30,256 bases of DNA. It comes from CAZQSL01 sp964595945 (GTDB lineage Bacteria; UBP15; UBA6099; JAJRTR01). This document shows positions 8,149 through 14,911 of the stretch, in pieces. Location of the stretch: positions 1-30,256 of the forward strand of contig CAZQSL010000033.1 of assembly GCA_964595945.1 (NCBI GenBank), read 5' to 3'. The position numbers and the translations under genes are program-made. Under the pieces are notes generated by a model. The model had not been told where the DNA came from. It searched no databases and was given only the letters and a program-made list of their open reading frames with translations. Position 1 is the first letter of the stretch. Each line of letters begins with the position of its first letter.

Positions 8149-9318
8149 TCAATAGAGCAGATGGCGCGCGCGCCTTTTTGCGAAGGCGTCGAGTGCCGGC
8201 TGCCATGAGGCAGCGATTTCGGTGACAGGCACGTCGTCTTCGATGGCGAGTCGGATGGTGTCGGAGCCGCACATTATGTCGATGGGAAGTTTGTTGTATT
8301 CGTATTCGTAGGGAGGGCGTTTCCACTCGAATTGCAGGCGGTCGAGGCGTCGGATTTCCGTGATAAGATGCAGTGCGGCGATGTAGGGTTTGTATGCTGC
8401 GGGGTCGGTGACGTGGAGTTGCACACCGCCGCAGACGCGCCCCTGCCATTTCTGGAAAGTAGGCTGGAACTGCGCGAGGCGGCAGGTGAGTCCGGGGATT
8501 CGGAGGGCGTTCATGCGGTCAGTAAGCTTGCGAGGGTCGATCCAGGGCGCTCCGATGATCTCGAATGGGCGTGTGGTGCCGCGGCCTTCGGAGATGTTGG
8601 TGCCTTCGAAGAGTACTGTGCCGGGATAGACGACAGCGGTGTCGGGGGTTGGCATGTTGGGTGAAGGCATGACCCAGGGCATGCCAGTGGCGGGGAAGTG
8701 CATGTCTCGTGACCAGCCGTGCATGGGCACTATTTCCAGTTCGCAGCCGATGCCGTGTTCGGCGTTCATGTAGAGCGCGATTTCGGCGACAGTCATGCCG
8801 TGGCGCATGGGGATGGGGTAAAGACCGACGAAAGAGGCGAAATCCGGATCAAGCACGTTGCCTTCGATCGCATAGCCGCCGACGGGATTGGGCCGGTCGA
8901 GCACGACGAATGTGATGCCATTGCGCGCGCAGGCCTTCATCGCGAGTGTCATGGTCCATATAAAGGTATATATGCGGGTGCCGACATCCTGCACGTCAAA
9001 CACAAGTACGTCAAGTCCCGCGAGCATTTCCGAGGTGGGCTCGCGCGTCTCGCTGTAGAGACTGTAGACGGGCACGCCGGTGTCGGGGTCACGGAATCCT
9101 TTCCACTCGATCATGTTGTCCTGAGTCTCCCCCCTGATGCCATGCTGTGGCCCGAAAAGCGCGGTGAGCGAAAAATCCTTCCTGGCGCGAAACAGGTCAG
9201 CCGCGTGATTGATCTTCGAGTCGATGGATGCCTGATTGACGATCAGCCCCACTTTTTTCCCGGCGAGGATTTTGATATATTCGGGTTCGAACACTCTCTC
9301 GAGTCCTGTGACAACCAT
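8149..9318 (-). CDS. namZ: DUF1343 / NamZ-like exo-beta-N-acetylmuramidase (GH171)
   Basis: A 389-residue protein of the DUF1343 (YbbC/NamZ) family. The Bacillus member removes terminal N-acetylmuramic acid from peptidoglycan fragments. Conserved blocks seen include VGLIVNQAS, FGPQHGIRGE, VFDVQDVGTRIYTF, LDRPNPVGG and EGTNISEGRGTTRPFE. In-frame ATGs also occur at 9339 and 9330, but GGAG sits at the right distance before the ATG at 9318, and the family domain begins right after it. From any of these starts there is no signal peptide, unlike the secreted Bacillus enzyme, so a cytoplasmic location and a wall-recycling role are likely (inference). A strong promoter lies about 60 bases upstream. 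Confidence 0.88.
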   Translation of the reverse strand: MVVTGLERVFEPEYIKILAGKKVGLIVNQASIDSKINHAADLFRARKDFSLTALFGPQHGIRGETQDNMIEWKGFRDPDTGVPVYSLYSETREPTSEMLAGLDVLVFDVQDVGTRIYTFIWTMTLAMKACARNGITFVVLDRPNPVGGYAIEGNVLDPDFASFVGLYPIPMRHGMTVAEIALYMNAEHGIGCELEIVPMHGWSRDMHFPATGMPWVMPSPNMPTPDTAVVYPGTVLFEGTNISEGRGTTRPFEIIGAPWIDPRKLTDRMNALRIPGLTCRLAQFQPTFQKWQGRVCGGVQLHVTDPAAYKPYIAALHLITEIRRLDRLQFEWKRPPYEYEYNKLPIDIMCGSDTIRLAIEDDVPVTEIAASWQPALDAFAKRRARHLLY

Positions 9319-9377
9319 GATGTTCTCCATTGTAAGCATAAGTTGCTTGCGAAAATTCAGACAATGATTTCCGTCAG

Positions 9378-9407
9378 ATTATAGCGAACAGCGCGGGTGC
9401 CTTTCAA
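9378..9407 (-). promoter_or_regulatory. Predicted promoter of the namZ-like gene
   Basis: On the minus strand, TTGAAA (9402-9407) is followed by an 18-base spacer and a perfect TATAAT (9378-9383). The start point would be near 9371, giving a leader of about 53 bases. Confidence 0.55.
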
Positions 9408-9427
9408 CCCGGCATCTCAATGACGCA

Positions 9428-9455
9428 TTACGAAAAAAGCCATATAAGATATAAT
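9428..9455 (+). promoter_or_regulatory. Predicted promoter of the Xer-type recombinase gene
   Basis: A perfect TATAAT lies at 9450-9455. The best -35 partner, TTACGA at 9428-9433, is weak, with a 16-base spacer. It is divergent from the namZ-like promoter in the same 189-base intergenic region. Confidence 0.4.
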
Positions 9456-9507
9456 GGAAATGAAGGATATATTGTTGCGCCAGTGAACGGCGCATCACGG
9501 ACGGGAC

Positions 9508-10407
9508 ATGAAAGACAATATCGACACATTCATCAGCCACATGGCGATCGACCGGGCAATGTCTCCGGAGACTGTCGAGGCGTATTCGTCGGACATCAAC
9601 GATTTTATCCGCTTCTGCGACGAAAACGCAATGTCTGCCGCGGCCTCCGATATCGATGTACGCACCATCCGCCGTTACCTCGCTCACTTGCGTACAGCCG
9701 GCATGGCACGCGCGACTGTTGCCCGCAGGGTTTCCGCGCTCCGCTCATTTTTCAAATTTTTGGCGCAACGCGACATCATCGTTTCCAATGTCTTTTCCGT
9801 CATCGAATCTCCCCGCTCCTCACGCACGCTGCCCGAACATCTCTACGGCGACGAAATAGAAACTCTGCTCGCCGCGCCCGATATCTCCACTCCTTCCGGC
9901 CAGCGCGACCGCGCTATCCTCGAACTCCTCTACTCTACCGGCCTGCGTGTCAGTGAACTATCCGCGCTCGATATCACGGACATTCCTCTAATGCCAAAAA
10001 GCGACATGACGATTCTCGGCAAGGGCAGGAAAGAGCGCATCGTATTCATCGGGACTCACGCGCGCTCCGCTGTGGAAAAATATATCACGGAAGGCCGCTG
10101 TATTCACATTAAGGAAAATGCCGATCACTCAGGCGCACTGTTTCTCAACAAGTCCGGCACTCGCATCTCGGTCCGCAGCATCCAGCGCATGATGGGGAAA
10201 TATATACACGCTGCCGCCATCGCTAAACACATTACTCCCCACTCCATTCGCCATACTTTTGCCACCCGGCTGCTCGAAAACGGCGCGGACCTCCGGTCAA
10301 TCCAGGAACTCCTCGGACACTCAAGCCTGTCAACAACACAGATTTATTCACATATTTCCGACAGGCATCTCAAGGAGACATATAAAAAGACGCATCCGCG
10401 TGCGTGA
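9508..10407 (+). CDS. xerC: Tyrosine recombinase XerC/XerD
   Basis: A 299-residue site-specific recombinase with the usual layout: N-terminal SAM-like core-binding domain (about 1-100) and C-terminal catalytic domain. The full active-site set is present: R147 (TGLRVSEL), K172 (GKGRKER), H245 and R248 (HSIRHTFA), H271 (LLGHSS) and nucleophile Y280 (TTQIYSH). Length and sequence fit chromosomal Xer proteins, which resolve chromosome dimers at dif, better than phage integrases. No attachment site, excisionase or other mobile genes are adjacent, supporting a housekeeping role. XerC and XerD cannot be separated from this sequence alone. The ribosome-binding site is weak (GGACGGGA). Confidence 0.88.
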   Translation: MKDNIDTFISHMAIDRAMSPETVEAYSSDINDFIRFCDENAMSAAASDIDVRTIRRYLAHLRTAGMARATVARRVSALRSFFKFLAQRDIIVSNVFSVIESPRSSRTLPEHLYGDEIETLLAAPDISTPSGQRDRAILELLYSTGLRVSELSALDITDIPLMPKSDMTILGKGRKERIVFIGTHARSAVEKYITEGRCIHIKENADHSGALFLNKSGTRISVRSIQRMMGKYIHAAAIAKHITPHSIRHTFATRLLENGADLRSIQELLGHSSLSTTQIYSHISDRHLKETYKKTHPRA

Positions 10408-10467
10408 AAGCTTGGGGGGCATAATCATTCAGTCGTAATACATATATCACAGCACGGGAGATTCTAC

Positions 10468-10983
10468 ATGAACAGCGAAACTGGTTCACAGTCGGCAGTG
10501 ACAATCATTTTTGTACTATTTCTAATCGGCCTCATGGCGGGCGGATATTACATCCTGAAGAAACACTCGCCGGGACAGGGCATAAAACACGCTGCCGGCA
10601 CGCTCTCGAAACCGCTCGATCAGGCACGTATCATGGGCTGCATGACAAGCGTTTCAAATATCAGAATGGCCGAGGAAATGTATCGTGGACAGAGCGGCGC
10701 ATATACCGATGATCTGGACAAACTCGCAATGTATCTCGATCGCTCCTGCACTGATGAAGACGGCAGGGGTGACGGGTGCGCGCGGGCAATCGAGAAATTC
10801 GACGAAGTGTGCGAGCCCGGAAGTGTCGAGGTGTTGATTGGTTCAGGAGGCAGCGAATATGTTATTTCGGCGATATCTCCGGATGATACGAAATGTCCGA
10901 TATGCGTCACATCACAGGGCGCAACACCTGAAGACGTGAAACAGTGCGGCGACGGCACGGCTCCACAATGCGCTGTGCCGTGA
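10468..10983 (+). CDS. Membrane-anchored cysteine-rich protein with pseudopilin-like core
   Basis: A 171-residue protein with one N-terminal membrane segment (about 10-30) and an exported-type domain behind it. The stretch SVSNIRMAEEMYRGQSGAYT (61-80), followed by a DL-x-x-L-x-x-Y pattern, resembles the alpha-helix-to-loop part of type II secretion or type IV pseudopilins. However, the prepilin peptidase motif (GFTLIE type) is absent. Eight cysteines (58, 94, 104, 115, 143, 146, 160, 168) suggest disulfides or, less likely, metal binding. GGGAGA lies 6 bases before the ATG. It follows the recombinase gene by 60 bases and may share its transcript. I do not recognise a named family. Confidence 0.6.
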   Translation: MNSETGSQSAVTIIFVLFLIGLMAGGYYILKKHSPGQGIKHAAGTLSKPLDQARIMGCMTSVSNIRMAEEMYRGQSGAYTDDLDKLAMYLDRSCTDEDGRGDGCARAIEKFDEVCEPGSVEVLIGSGGSEYVISAISPDDTKCPICVTSQGATPEDVKQCGDGTAPQCAVP

Positions 10984-11021
10984 TGGATAAATCCAGATCA
11001 GGCATTCCTTGTCACATCCTG

Positions 11022-11465
11022 TCAGACTACCGTCACTGTGCCGTCTTCTGATGTCGAGATGGTCATGCCGTCCTTGACGTATTCGAGAAATTCTGGGCCG
11101 AGGTTGTCAATAGTCACCATTTTTGCGGGAGACCATACGGCAGCGAGTATTGCGCCGGCTGCGGCGAGCGAGTCGATGGATTCGGAAAACAGCATCATGG
11201 CGGGGCCGAGTCCCATGGAACATGCTGAGTGAAGCACCATGCCGCCGGTCGTCGATCCGATGGTTTTAGGCAGGCAGAGGGCTCGTGCGGTGAGGACTTT
11301 ATTGAAGATATCTGGGTTGTTCTGATCGGCGCACACTACTTCTTTTGCCTTGTCGAGCAGACTTTTCTGGAAAGTGGCGAGAGTGTTCATGCCGTTGCGG
11401 GTGACGACTGCCGGCGCTGTGGCGGCGCCTGCGACGATGGGGCGTCCCTGGAATGTCCTGGACAT
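11022..11465 (-). CDS. Aconitase X swivel-domain (small) subunit, DUF126
   Basis: A 147-residue protein matching the DUF126 swivel domain of aconitase X (AcnX). Signatures seen are GRPIVAGAATAPAVVT at the N-terminus and PKTIGSTTGGMVLHSAC in the middle, the latter at the position of the substrate-binding serine-rich loop in the family. It pairs with the large subunit encoded just upstream; one base separates the large-subunit stop from this ATG, so the two are translationally coupled. In AcnX the swivel domain closes over the catalytic subunit to complete the active site. The substrate is discussed under the large subunit. It converges with the pseudopilin-like gene, with no clear terminator between. 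Confidence 0.88.
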   Translation of the reverse strand: MSRTFQGRPIVAGAATAPAVVTRNGMNTLATFQKSLLDKAKEVVCADQNNPDIFNKVLTARALCLPKTIGSTTGGMVLHSACSMGLGPAMMLFSESIDSLAAAGAILAAVWSPAKMVTIDNLGPEFLEYVKDGMTISTSEDGTVTVV

Positions 11466-11466
11466 G

Positions 11467-12750
11467 TCAGATGGATCCTTTCACGATGATGGAGGCGATG
11501 CGTTCGTCGGTCTGGTATCGCGCGGTGGTGTAGGTGCGGAGTTTGTTGGAATTGGTGATGACGGGCATTTTTTTGCATAAGGGGTTATTCATATACATGA
11601 GTGGGCAGATGGAAGACACGCGCGCGCCGGTGGCGAGGAGGCGTTTGTAGTGTGGGGTAGTCCTGAAGTGCGCGAGTACATCCGGGGCGGCAGTGAGGAT
11701 GGTTTTGATGGCGAGTCTTGATCTGTCGTGCCGCTTGAGGGACGTTTCGAGGATTTCGGTCCAACCGGCAAGTTGCATCAGCGAAAGATGGGGACATCCG
11801 ATGAAGCACAGCTTGGGTTTAGCGGATGTTTTTTTCCACATTACAGGATAAGCGTTGATCACGCGCTGTAGTTCGTCGTCGTCGATGGTGTAAGTTTTTG
11901 CGCCGGGCAGGATGAGAGAGTCGCCGAATTCGACGGCGTCTGGAGTGAGGTTTTCGACGTGATAGAGACCGACCGCTCCGTTGGATGCCGATGCCGCGCC
12001 CATGTCCTTGAGAAATGATTTTGCGGTGTCATCGAGCCGGTTGCCGAGGAATCTGTCGAGCCCCCGGATATAAGGGACATCCTCCATGACCTTCATGCCG
12101 ATGGCGCTGCCGAGTACCTGCGCTTCCGGGGGATTTGCCAATTTCAGGTCGATGATCCATTTTGCTTTGCGGCCTTCGTTGGTGATGAGGTCGAATTCGG
12201 GCACCTTGCCGAGGATCGCGCCGAAGATGTCGATGATGGCTGAATTGCGGTTGCATCGCGCGCCGATGACGCTGTTGGCATAGACGACGGCTGACGACTC
12301 CGACCAGGTGAGTATGTCGCCGCGCCGGGGTATGTTGCCGACTTCGTCCATGTAGCAGGTACAGGTGAACGCCCGTTCGTTTTTGAGCCCAAGTTTATTC
12401 AGTTGCTCCTCATAGTCCTTCTGCTTGCCGTACATGACTTTGAAGACGACTTTCTGAAGTAGATTCGATGGTACGTTTTTGTGATCCACGGGACGCGGAT
12501 CTACGGTGAAGGGATCAATCGTGGTAATGCCGTCGTTGATGATTTCGTCCATCACTTCGAACATCGCGGTCATCATCGGGATGCCGAACGAAGTGACGAG
12601 GTGTGCGGGCGCCGTGACTGGTACGAGGCGCGTCGCTCCGAACGTATCGCCATACATGACGATAGTCTGCATGATTTTCGCTTTTGTCCTGCCCTGCGCG
12701 CCGTCGAGTATAGCACGCTCTTCGGAGGTAAGTTGCATCTTTGTGTTCAC
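11467..12750 (-). CDS. Aconitase X catalytic (large) subunit, DUF521
   Basis: A 427-residue catalytic subunit of the AcnX branch of the aconitase superfamily. Known members are dehydratases with an Fe-S cluster: bacterial cis-3-hydroxy-L-proline dehydratase and archaeal phosphomevalonate dehydratase. Cysteines able to bind a cluster occur at C130/C132 (TCTCYMDEVG), C166 (GARCNRNS), C315/C319 (LCFIGCPHLS) and C382 (SICPLMYMNN). NRNSAIIDI and GCPHLS are family-like blocks. The start is a GTG at 12750 with GGAG 10 bases upstream; an ATG at 12738 lies too far from that site. No proline-catabolism or mevalonate gene is in the window, so the substrate cannot be assigned. Confidence 0.88.
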   Translation of the reverse strand: MNTKMQLTSEERAILDGAQGRTKAKIMQTIVMYGDTFGATRLVPVTAPAHLVTSFGIPMMTAMFEVMDEIINDGITTIDPFTVDPRPVDHKNVPSNLLQKVVFKVMYGKQKDYEEQLNKLGLKNERAFTCTCYMDEVGNIPRRGDILTWSESSAVVYANSVIGARCNRNSAIIDIFGAILGKVPEFDLITNEGRKAKWIIDLKLANPPEAQVLGSAIGMKVMEDVPYIRGLDRFLGNRLDDTAKSFLKDMGAASASNGAVGLYHVENLTPDAVEFGDSLILPGAKTYTIDDDELQRVINAYPVMWKKTSAKPKLCFIGCPHLSLMQLAGWTEILETSLKRHDRSRLAIKTILTAAPDVLAHFRTTPHYKRLLATGARVSSICPLMYMNNPLCKKMPVITNSNKLRTYTTARYQTDERIASIIVKGSI

Positions 12751-12835
12751 TTAAGGTCAGCTCCATTTGAGTGTGAATGGCATACTGCGCGGAAACTCAT
12801 GTCGAACGAAGTTCTCACGCAAAAACAGTATGGAT

Positions 12836-12865
12836 AGTATACAACATGTTGCGATTTGGTGTTAA
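12836..12865 (-). promoter_or_regulatory. Predicted promoter of the AcnX operon
   Basis: On the minus strand, TTAACA (12860-12865, 5 of 6 consensus) is followed by an 18-base spacer and TATACT (12836-12841, 5 of 6). Start near 12829; leader about 80 bases. Confidence 0.5.
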
Positions 12866-12944
12866 GCCGTATGTTATCGAGGAATCTTGGGGTATATGAC
12901 AGTTGTTCCTGTATTTCTACATATCAATGGCCATTGGTACGGGG

Positions 12945-12966
12945 CCCCCTCATTTCAAAATGGGGG
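12945..12966. repeat. GC-rich hairpin-forming inverted repeat
   Basis: CCCCC-T-CATTT (12945-12955) pairs with AAATG-GGGG (12958-12966), leaving one bulged T. No T-run follows on either strand, so it is not a standard terminator. It is preceded by a GGGGCCCC palindrome. Confidence 0.4.
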
Positions 12967-13031
12967 TCTCCTGACCTCTCTCCAGAAAGTTTCCTGATTA
13001 CCCCTGAAACTTAGATGGTAAAATATGAACA

Positions 13032-13058
13032 AGATTCTTCGCTTCGCTCAGAATGACA
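13032..13058. repeat. Short palindromic intergenic repeat
   Basis: The element reads AGATTCTTCGC-TTCGCTCAGAATGACA in two halves. ATTCT (13034-13038) and AGAAT (13050-13054) form its arms around a TCGCTTCGCTC centre. Very similar short elements recur between genes in many bacterial genomes, so this is probably one copy of a dispersed family; only one copy is in this window. Confidence 0.5.
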
Positions 13059-13095
13059 GGCATTCACGGGATGAACCATTGTTTTGTGTTATCAG

Positions 13096-13125
13096 AAAAA
13101 AGGCTTCCCGACCATCAGGAAGCCC
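13096..13125 (-). terminator. Rho-independent terminator of the aryl-pyruvate operon
   Basis: On the minus strand, GGCTTCC (13118-13124 complement) pairs with GGAAGCC (13102-13108 complement) across a 9-base loop, followed by a run of six T (13096-13101). It lies about 30 bases past the LivJ-like stop codon. Confidence 0.85.
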
Positions 13126-13154
13126 TTATGATGTATGTCTAATCTCTGTTTGCC

Positions 13155-14372
13155 TTATTTGACAGAAGTAGCGGGGACGAACTTGCCGTCCTTGACGGCG
13201 ATCATTTCGAGTGCGTCTACGGTGAGGCCGGAGTGGTCTTTGTCGCTGAAGTTGAAAACGCCGGCAGTGCCTGCGAGACCAGAAGTTTGTTCGATGGCGT
13301 CACGGAGTTTTTCCCTGTCTGCGCCGGATATTTCGAGGGCTTTGACGATCATGTGGAATCCGTCCCATGCGTGGCCGCCAAAGGTGCTGAGTTCTTCTTT
13401 GTAGGCTTCTTCGTACATTTTCTTGTAAGTGGTGACTGCTGTTTTCTGGGGGTTGTCCTTTGCGAGGAGGTCGGCGATGAGGACTCTGCTGGCAGGGAAG
13501 AGTGTGCCATCTGCGGCGGGGCCGGCATCTTTGACATACTTGATGTTGGCGAATCCATGGCTCTGGTATTTTACCATTTTGTCCATACCGAGGTTGTTCA
13601 TCACGCGCGGAACGATCGACTGAGCGGGGAGGATTGACCAGTTGAGGACTGCCTGTACTTTGCCGTTGGCCTTGATTTTTGTGAGAAGAGTCTGGATGTC
13701 GGCTTCGGTGGCTGCTGGCTGGTAGGCTTCTGCGATGGCGACAGTCACGCCATATTTGTTAGCGGCTGCGGAAATCTGTTTGAAGCCTTCCTGCCCGAAG
13801 CTTGTGTTGTCATAGAGCATCCCGAGGTTTGTGAGACCTTTTGCCTGCATGTCCATGAGTATCTGTTCGGCGACGAAGCTGTCATTGGGGGCGTCTTTGA
13901 AGACATAGGGGTTGCTGGGGTTGGTGATGATTTCAGCGGAAGCGAAGGAAATGAGAGGAACTTTTTTTGCGGCCATCATGTCTTTGATGGCAAGGCTGTT
14001 GCCGGTGCGGGATGGGCCTATGATGGCGAGCACATTGTCGCGGTCGATGAGTTTCGAGGCGGCCATGGTGGTCTTTTGTTCGTCGCCTGCGTCATCTTCG
14101 ATGATAATCTTGATGGGCACTCCGTCGATACCGCCTTTTGCGTTGAGTTCTTTTTCAAGCATTTCGAGGGTTTTTTTCTGCGGGTCGCCGAGGAACGATG
14201 CCTTGCCGGTCACTGAAAGGATGGCGCCGATTTTATAGACGGCGGGTTTCTTGGCTGCTTCGGGGCCGGCCACCGGCTTTTTTGCCTTGTTGCATCCGGC
14301 CATCGATGTCGCGAGTGCAGCGGCCATGAGTAGCGCTGCCCCTGCTTTTCCTGCATGTTTCCCGATTTTCAT
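13155..14372 (-). CDS. LivJ-like substrate-binding lipoprotein (ABC transporter)
   Basis: A 405-residue branched-chain-amino-acid-type periplasmic binding protein (Peripla_BP_6 family). It starts with a lipoprotein signal: KHAGK basic start, hydrophobic core and lipobox MAGC, with C27 as the lipidated residue. The mature part opens with YKIGAILSVTGKASFLGDP, a typical start for this family. GAGGAG lies 6 bases before the ATG. It is the last gene of an operon for aryl-pyruvate oxidation, which suggests an aromatic amino acid or aryl acid as ligand (inference). No permease or ATPase genes are in the window, so it must work with components encoded elsewhere or act as a sensor. Confidence 0.88.
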   Translation of the reverse strand: MKIGKHAGKAGAALLMAAALATSMAGCNKAKKPVAGPEAAKKPAVYKIGAILSVTGKASFLGDPQKKTLEMLEKELNAKGGIDGVPIKIIIEDDAGDEQKTTMAASKLIDRDNVLAIIGPSRTGNSLAIKDMMAAKKVPLISFASAEIITNPSNPYVFKDAPNDSFVAEQILMDMQAKGLTNLGMLYDNTSFGQEGFKQISAAANKYGVTVAIAEAYQPAATEADIQTLLTKIKANGKVQAVLNWSILPAQSIVPRVMNNLGMDKMVKYQSHGFANIKYVKDAGPAADGTLFPASRVLIADLLAKDNPQKTAVTTYKKMYEEAYKEELSTFGGHAWDGFHMIVKALEISGADREKLRDAIEQTSGLAGTAGVFNFSDKDHSGLTVDALEMIAVKDGKFVPATSVK

Positions 14373-14435
14373 GTTGACTCCTCTACTATGAATTTACCGG
14401 CGAGCTGAGCGCCTGCACCGGGCGTTACATTTCAT

Positions 14436-14864
14436 TTATAGTGGACAGATTTCGCTGTCTTCGAGCAGTTTGACGCCGGCTTCGACGATAGCGGCAAGGG
14501 CCTGTTCGGGGGATTCGACGCGTATGATGACAATGGCGTTGCCGCCGCATTTCTGGAAGAATGCGTACATGTATTCGACATTGATGTCGCATTTGCCCAG
14601 TCTGTCGAGCAGGTCGGCGAGGCCGCCCGGGCGGTCGGGGACTTCAGCGGCGATGACTGGTGTTGCGGTGGCGGTGAATCCGGCCTGGCGGAGTGCCGAG
14701 ATTGCAGTATCGGGTTTGTCGGCAATAAATCTGAGTACGCCGAAATCGGATGTGTCGGCAACGGTGAATGCGCGGATATTGACAGCGGCTGTGCCGATGA
14801 CATTGGTTATTTCCGCGAGTCTGCCAGACTTGTTTTCGATGAAGACGGATATCTGTTTAACCAT
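14436..14864 (-). CDS. Double ACT-domain protein
   Basis: A 142-residue protein made of two ACT domains: about 1-70 (VKQISVFIENKSGRLAEITNVIG) and about 71-140 (VIAAEVPDRPGGLADLLDRLG). ACT domains bind amino acids and usually signal to a partner enzyme or act as sensors. Small two-ACT proteins of this kind are often encoded beside phenylacetate-CoA ligase and indolepyruvate oxidoreductase genes, as here. A strong AAGGAGG lies 8 bases before the ATG. A sensor of aromatic or branched amino acids for this pathway is likely (inference). Confidence 0.85.
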   Translation of the reverse strand: MVKQISVFIENKSGRLAEITNVIGTAAVNIRAFTVADTSDFGVLRFIADKPDTAISALRQAGFTATATPVIAAEVPDRPGGLADLLDRLGKCDINVEYMYAFFQKCGGNAIVIIRVESPEQALAAIVEAGVKLLEDSEICPL

Positions 14865-14911
14865 TGCGGTGTCCTCCTTGATGGGGTTTGGTCATACATT
14901 TTATCATCAGG

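Larger units (their letters stand above)
12751..13154. other. Intergenic region with promoter, repeat and terminator
   Basis: This 404-base gap lies between the AcnX operon start and the LivJ-like gene end. I see no coding frame worth calling. It holds the AcnX promoter, a GC-rich hairpin at 12945-12966, a short palindromic repeat at 13032-13058 and the terminator of the aryl-pyruvate operon, each listed separately. Confidence 0.6.

Noticed and set aside
8719..9384. Plus-strand open frame of 221 residues opposite the namZ-like gene
   Set aside because: It is fully antisense to a conserved DUF1343 gene, and the His/Asp/Arg-rich translation is a codon-bias shadow.
9420..9956. Open frame of 178 residues overlapping the recombinase gene
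   Set aside because: The translation is Arg/His/Pro-rich and it overlaps the Xer frame, which has all catalytic residues.
9508..10407. Xer-type recombinase as integrase of a mobile island
   Set aside because: Its sequence and length fit chromosomal Xer proteins, and no tRNA, repeat boundaries, excisionase or phage genes flank it.
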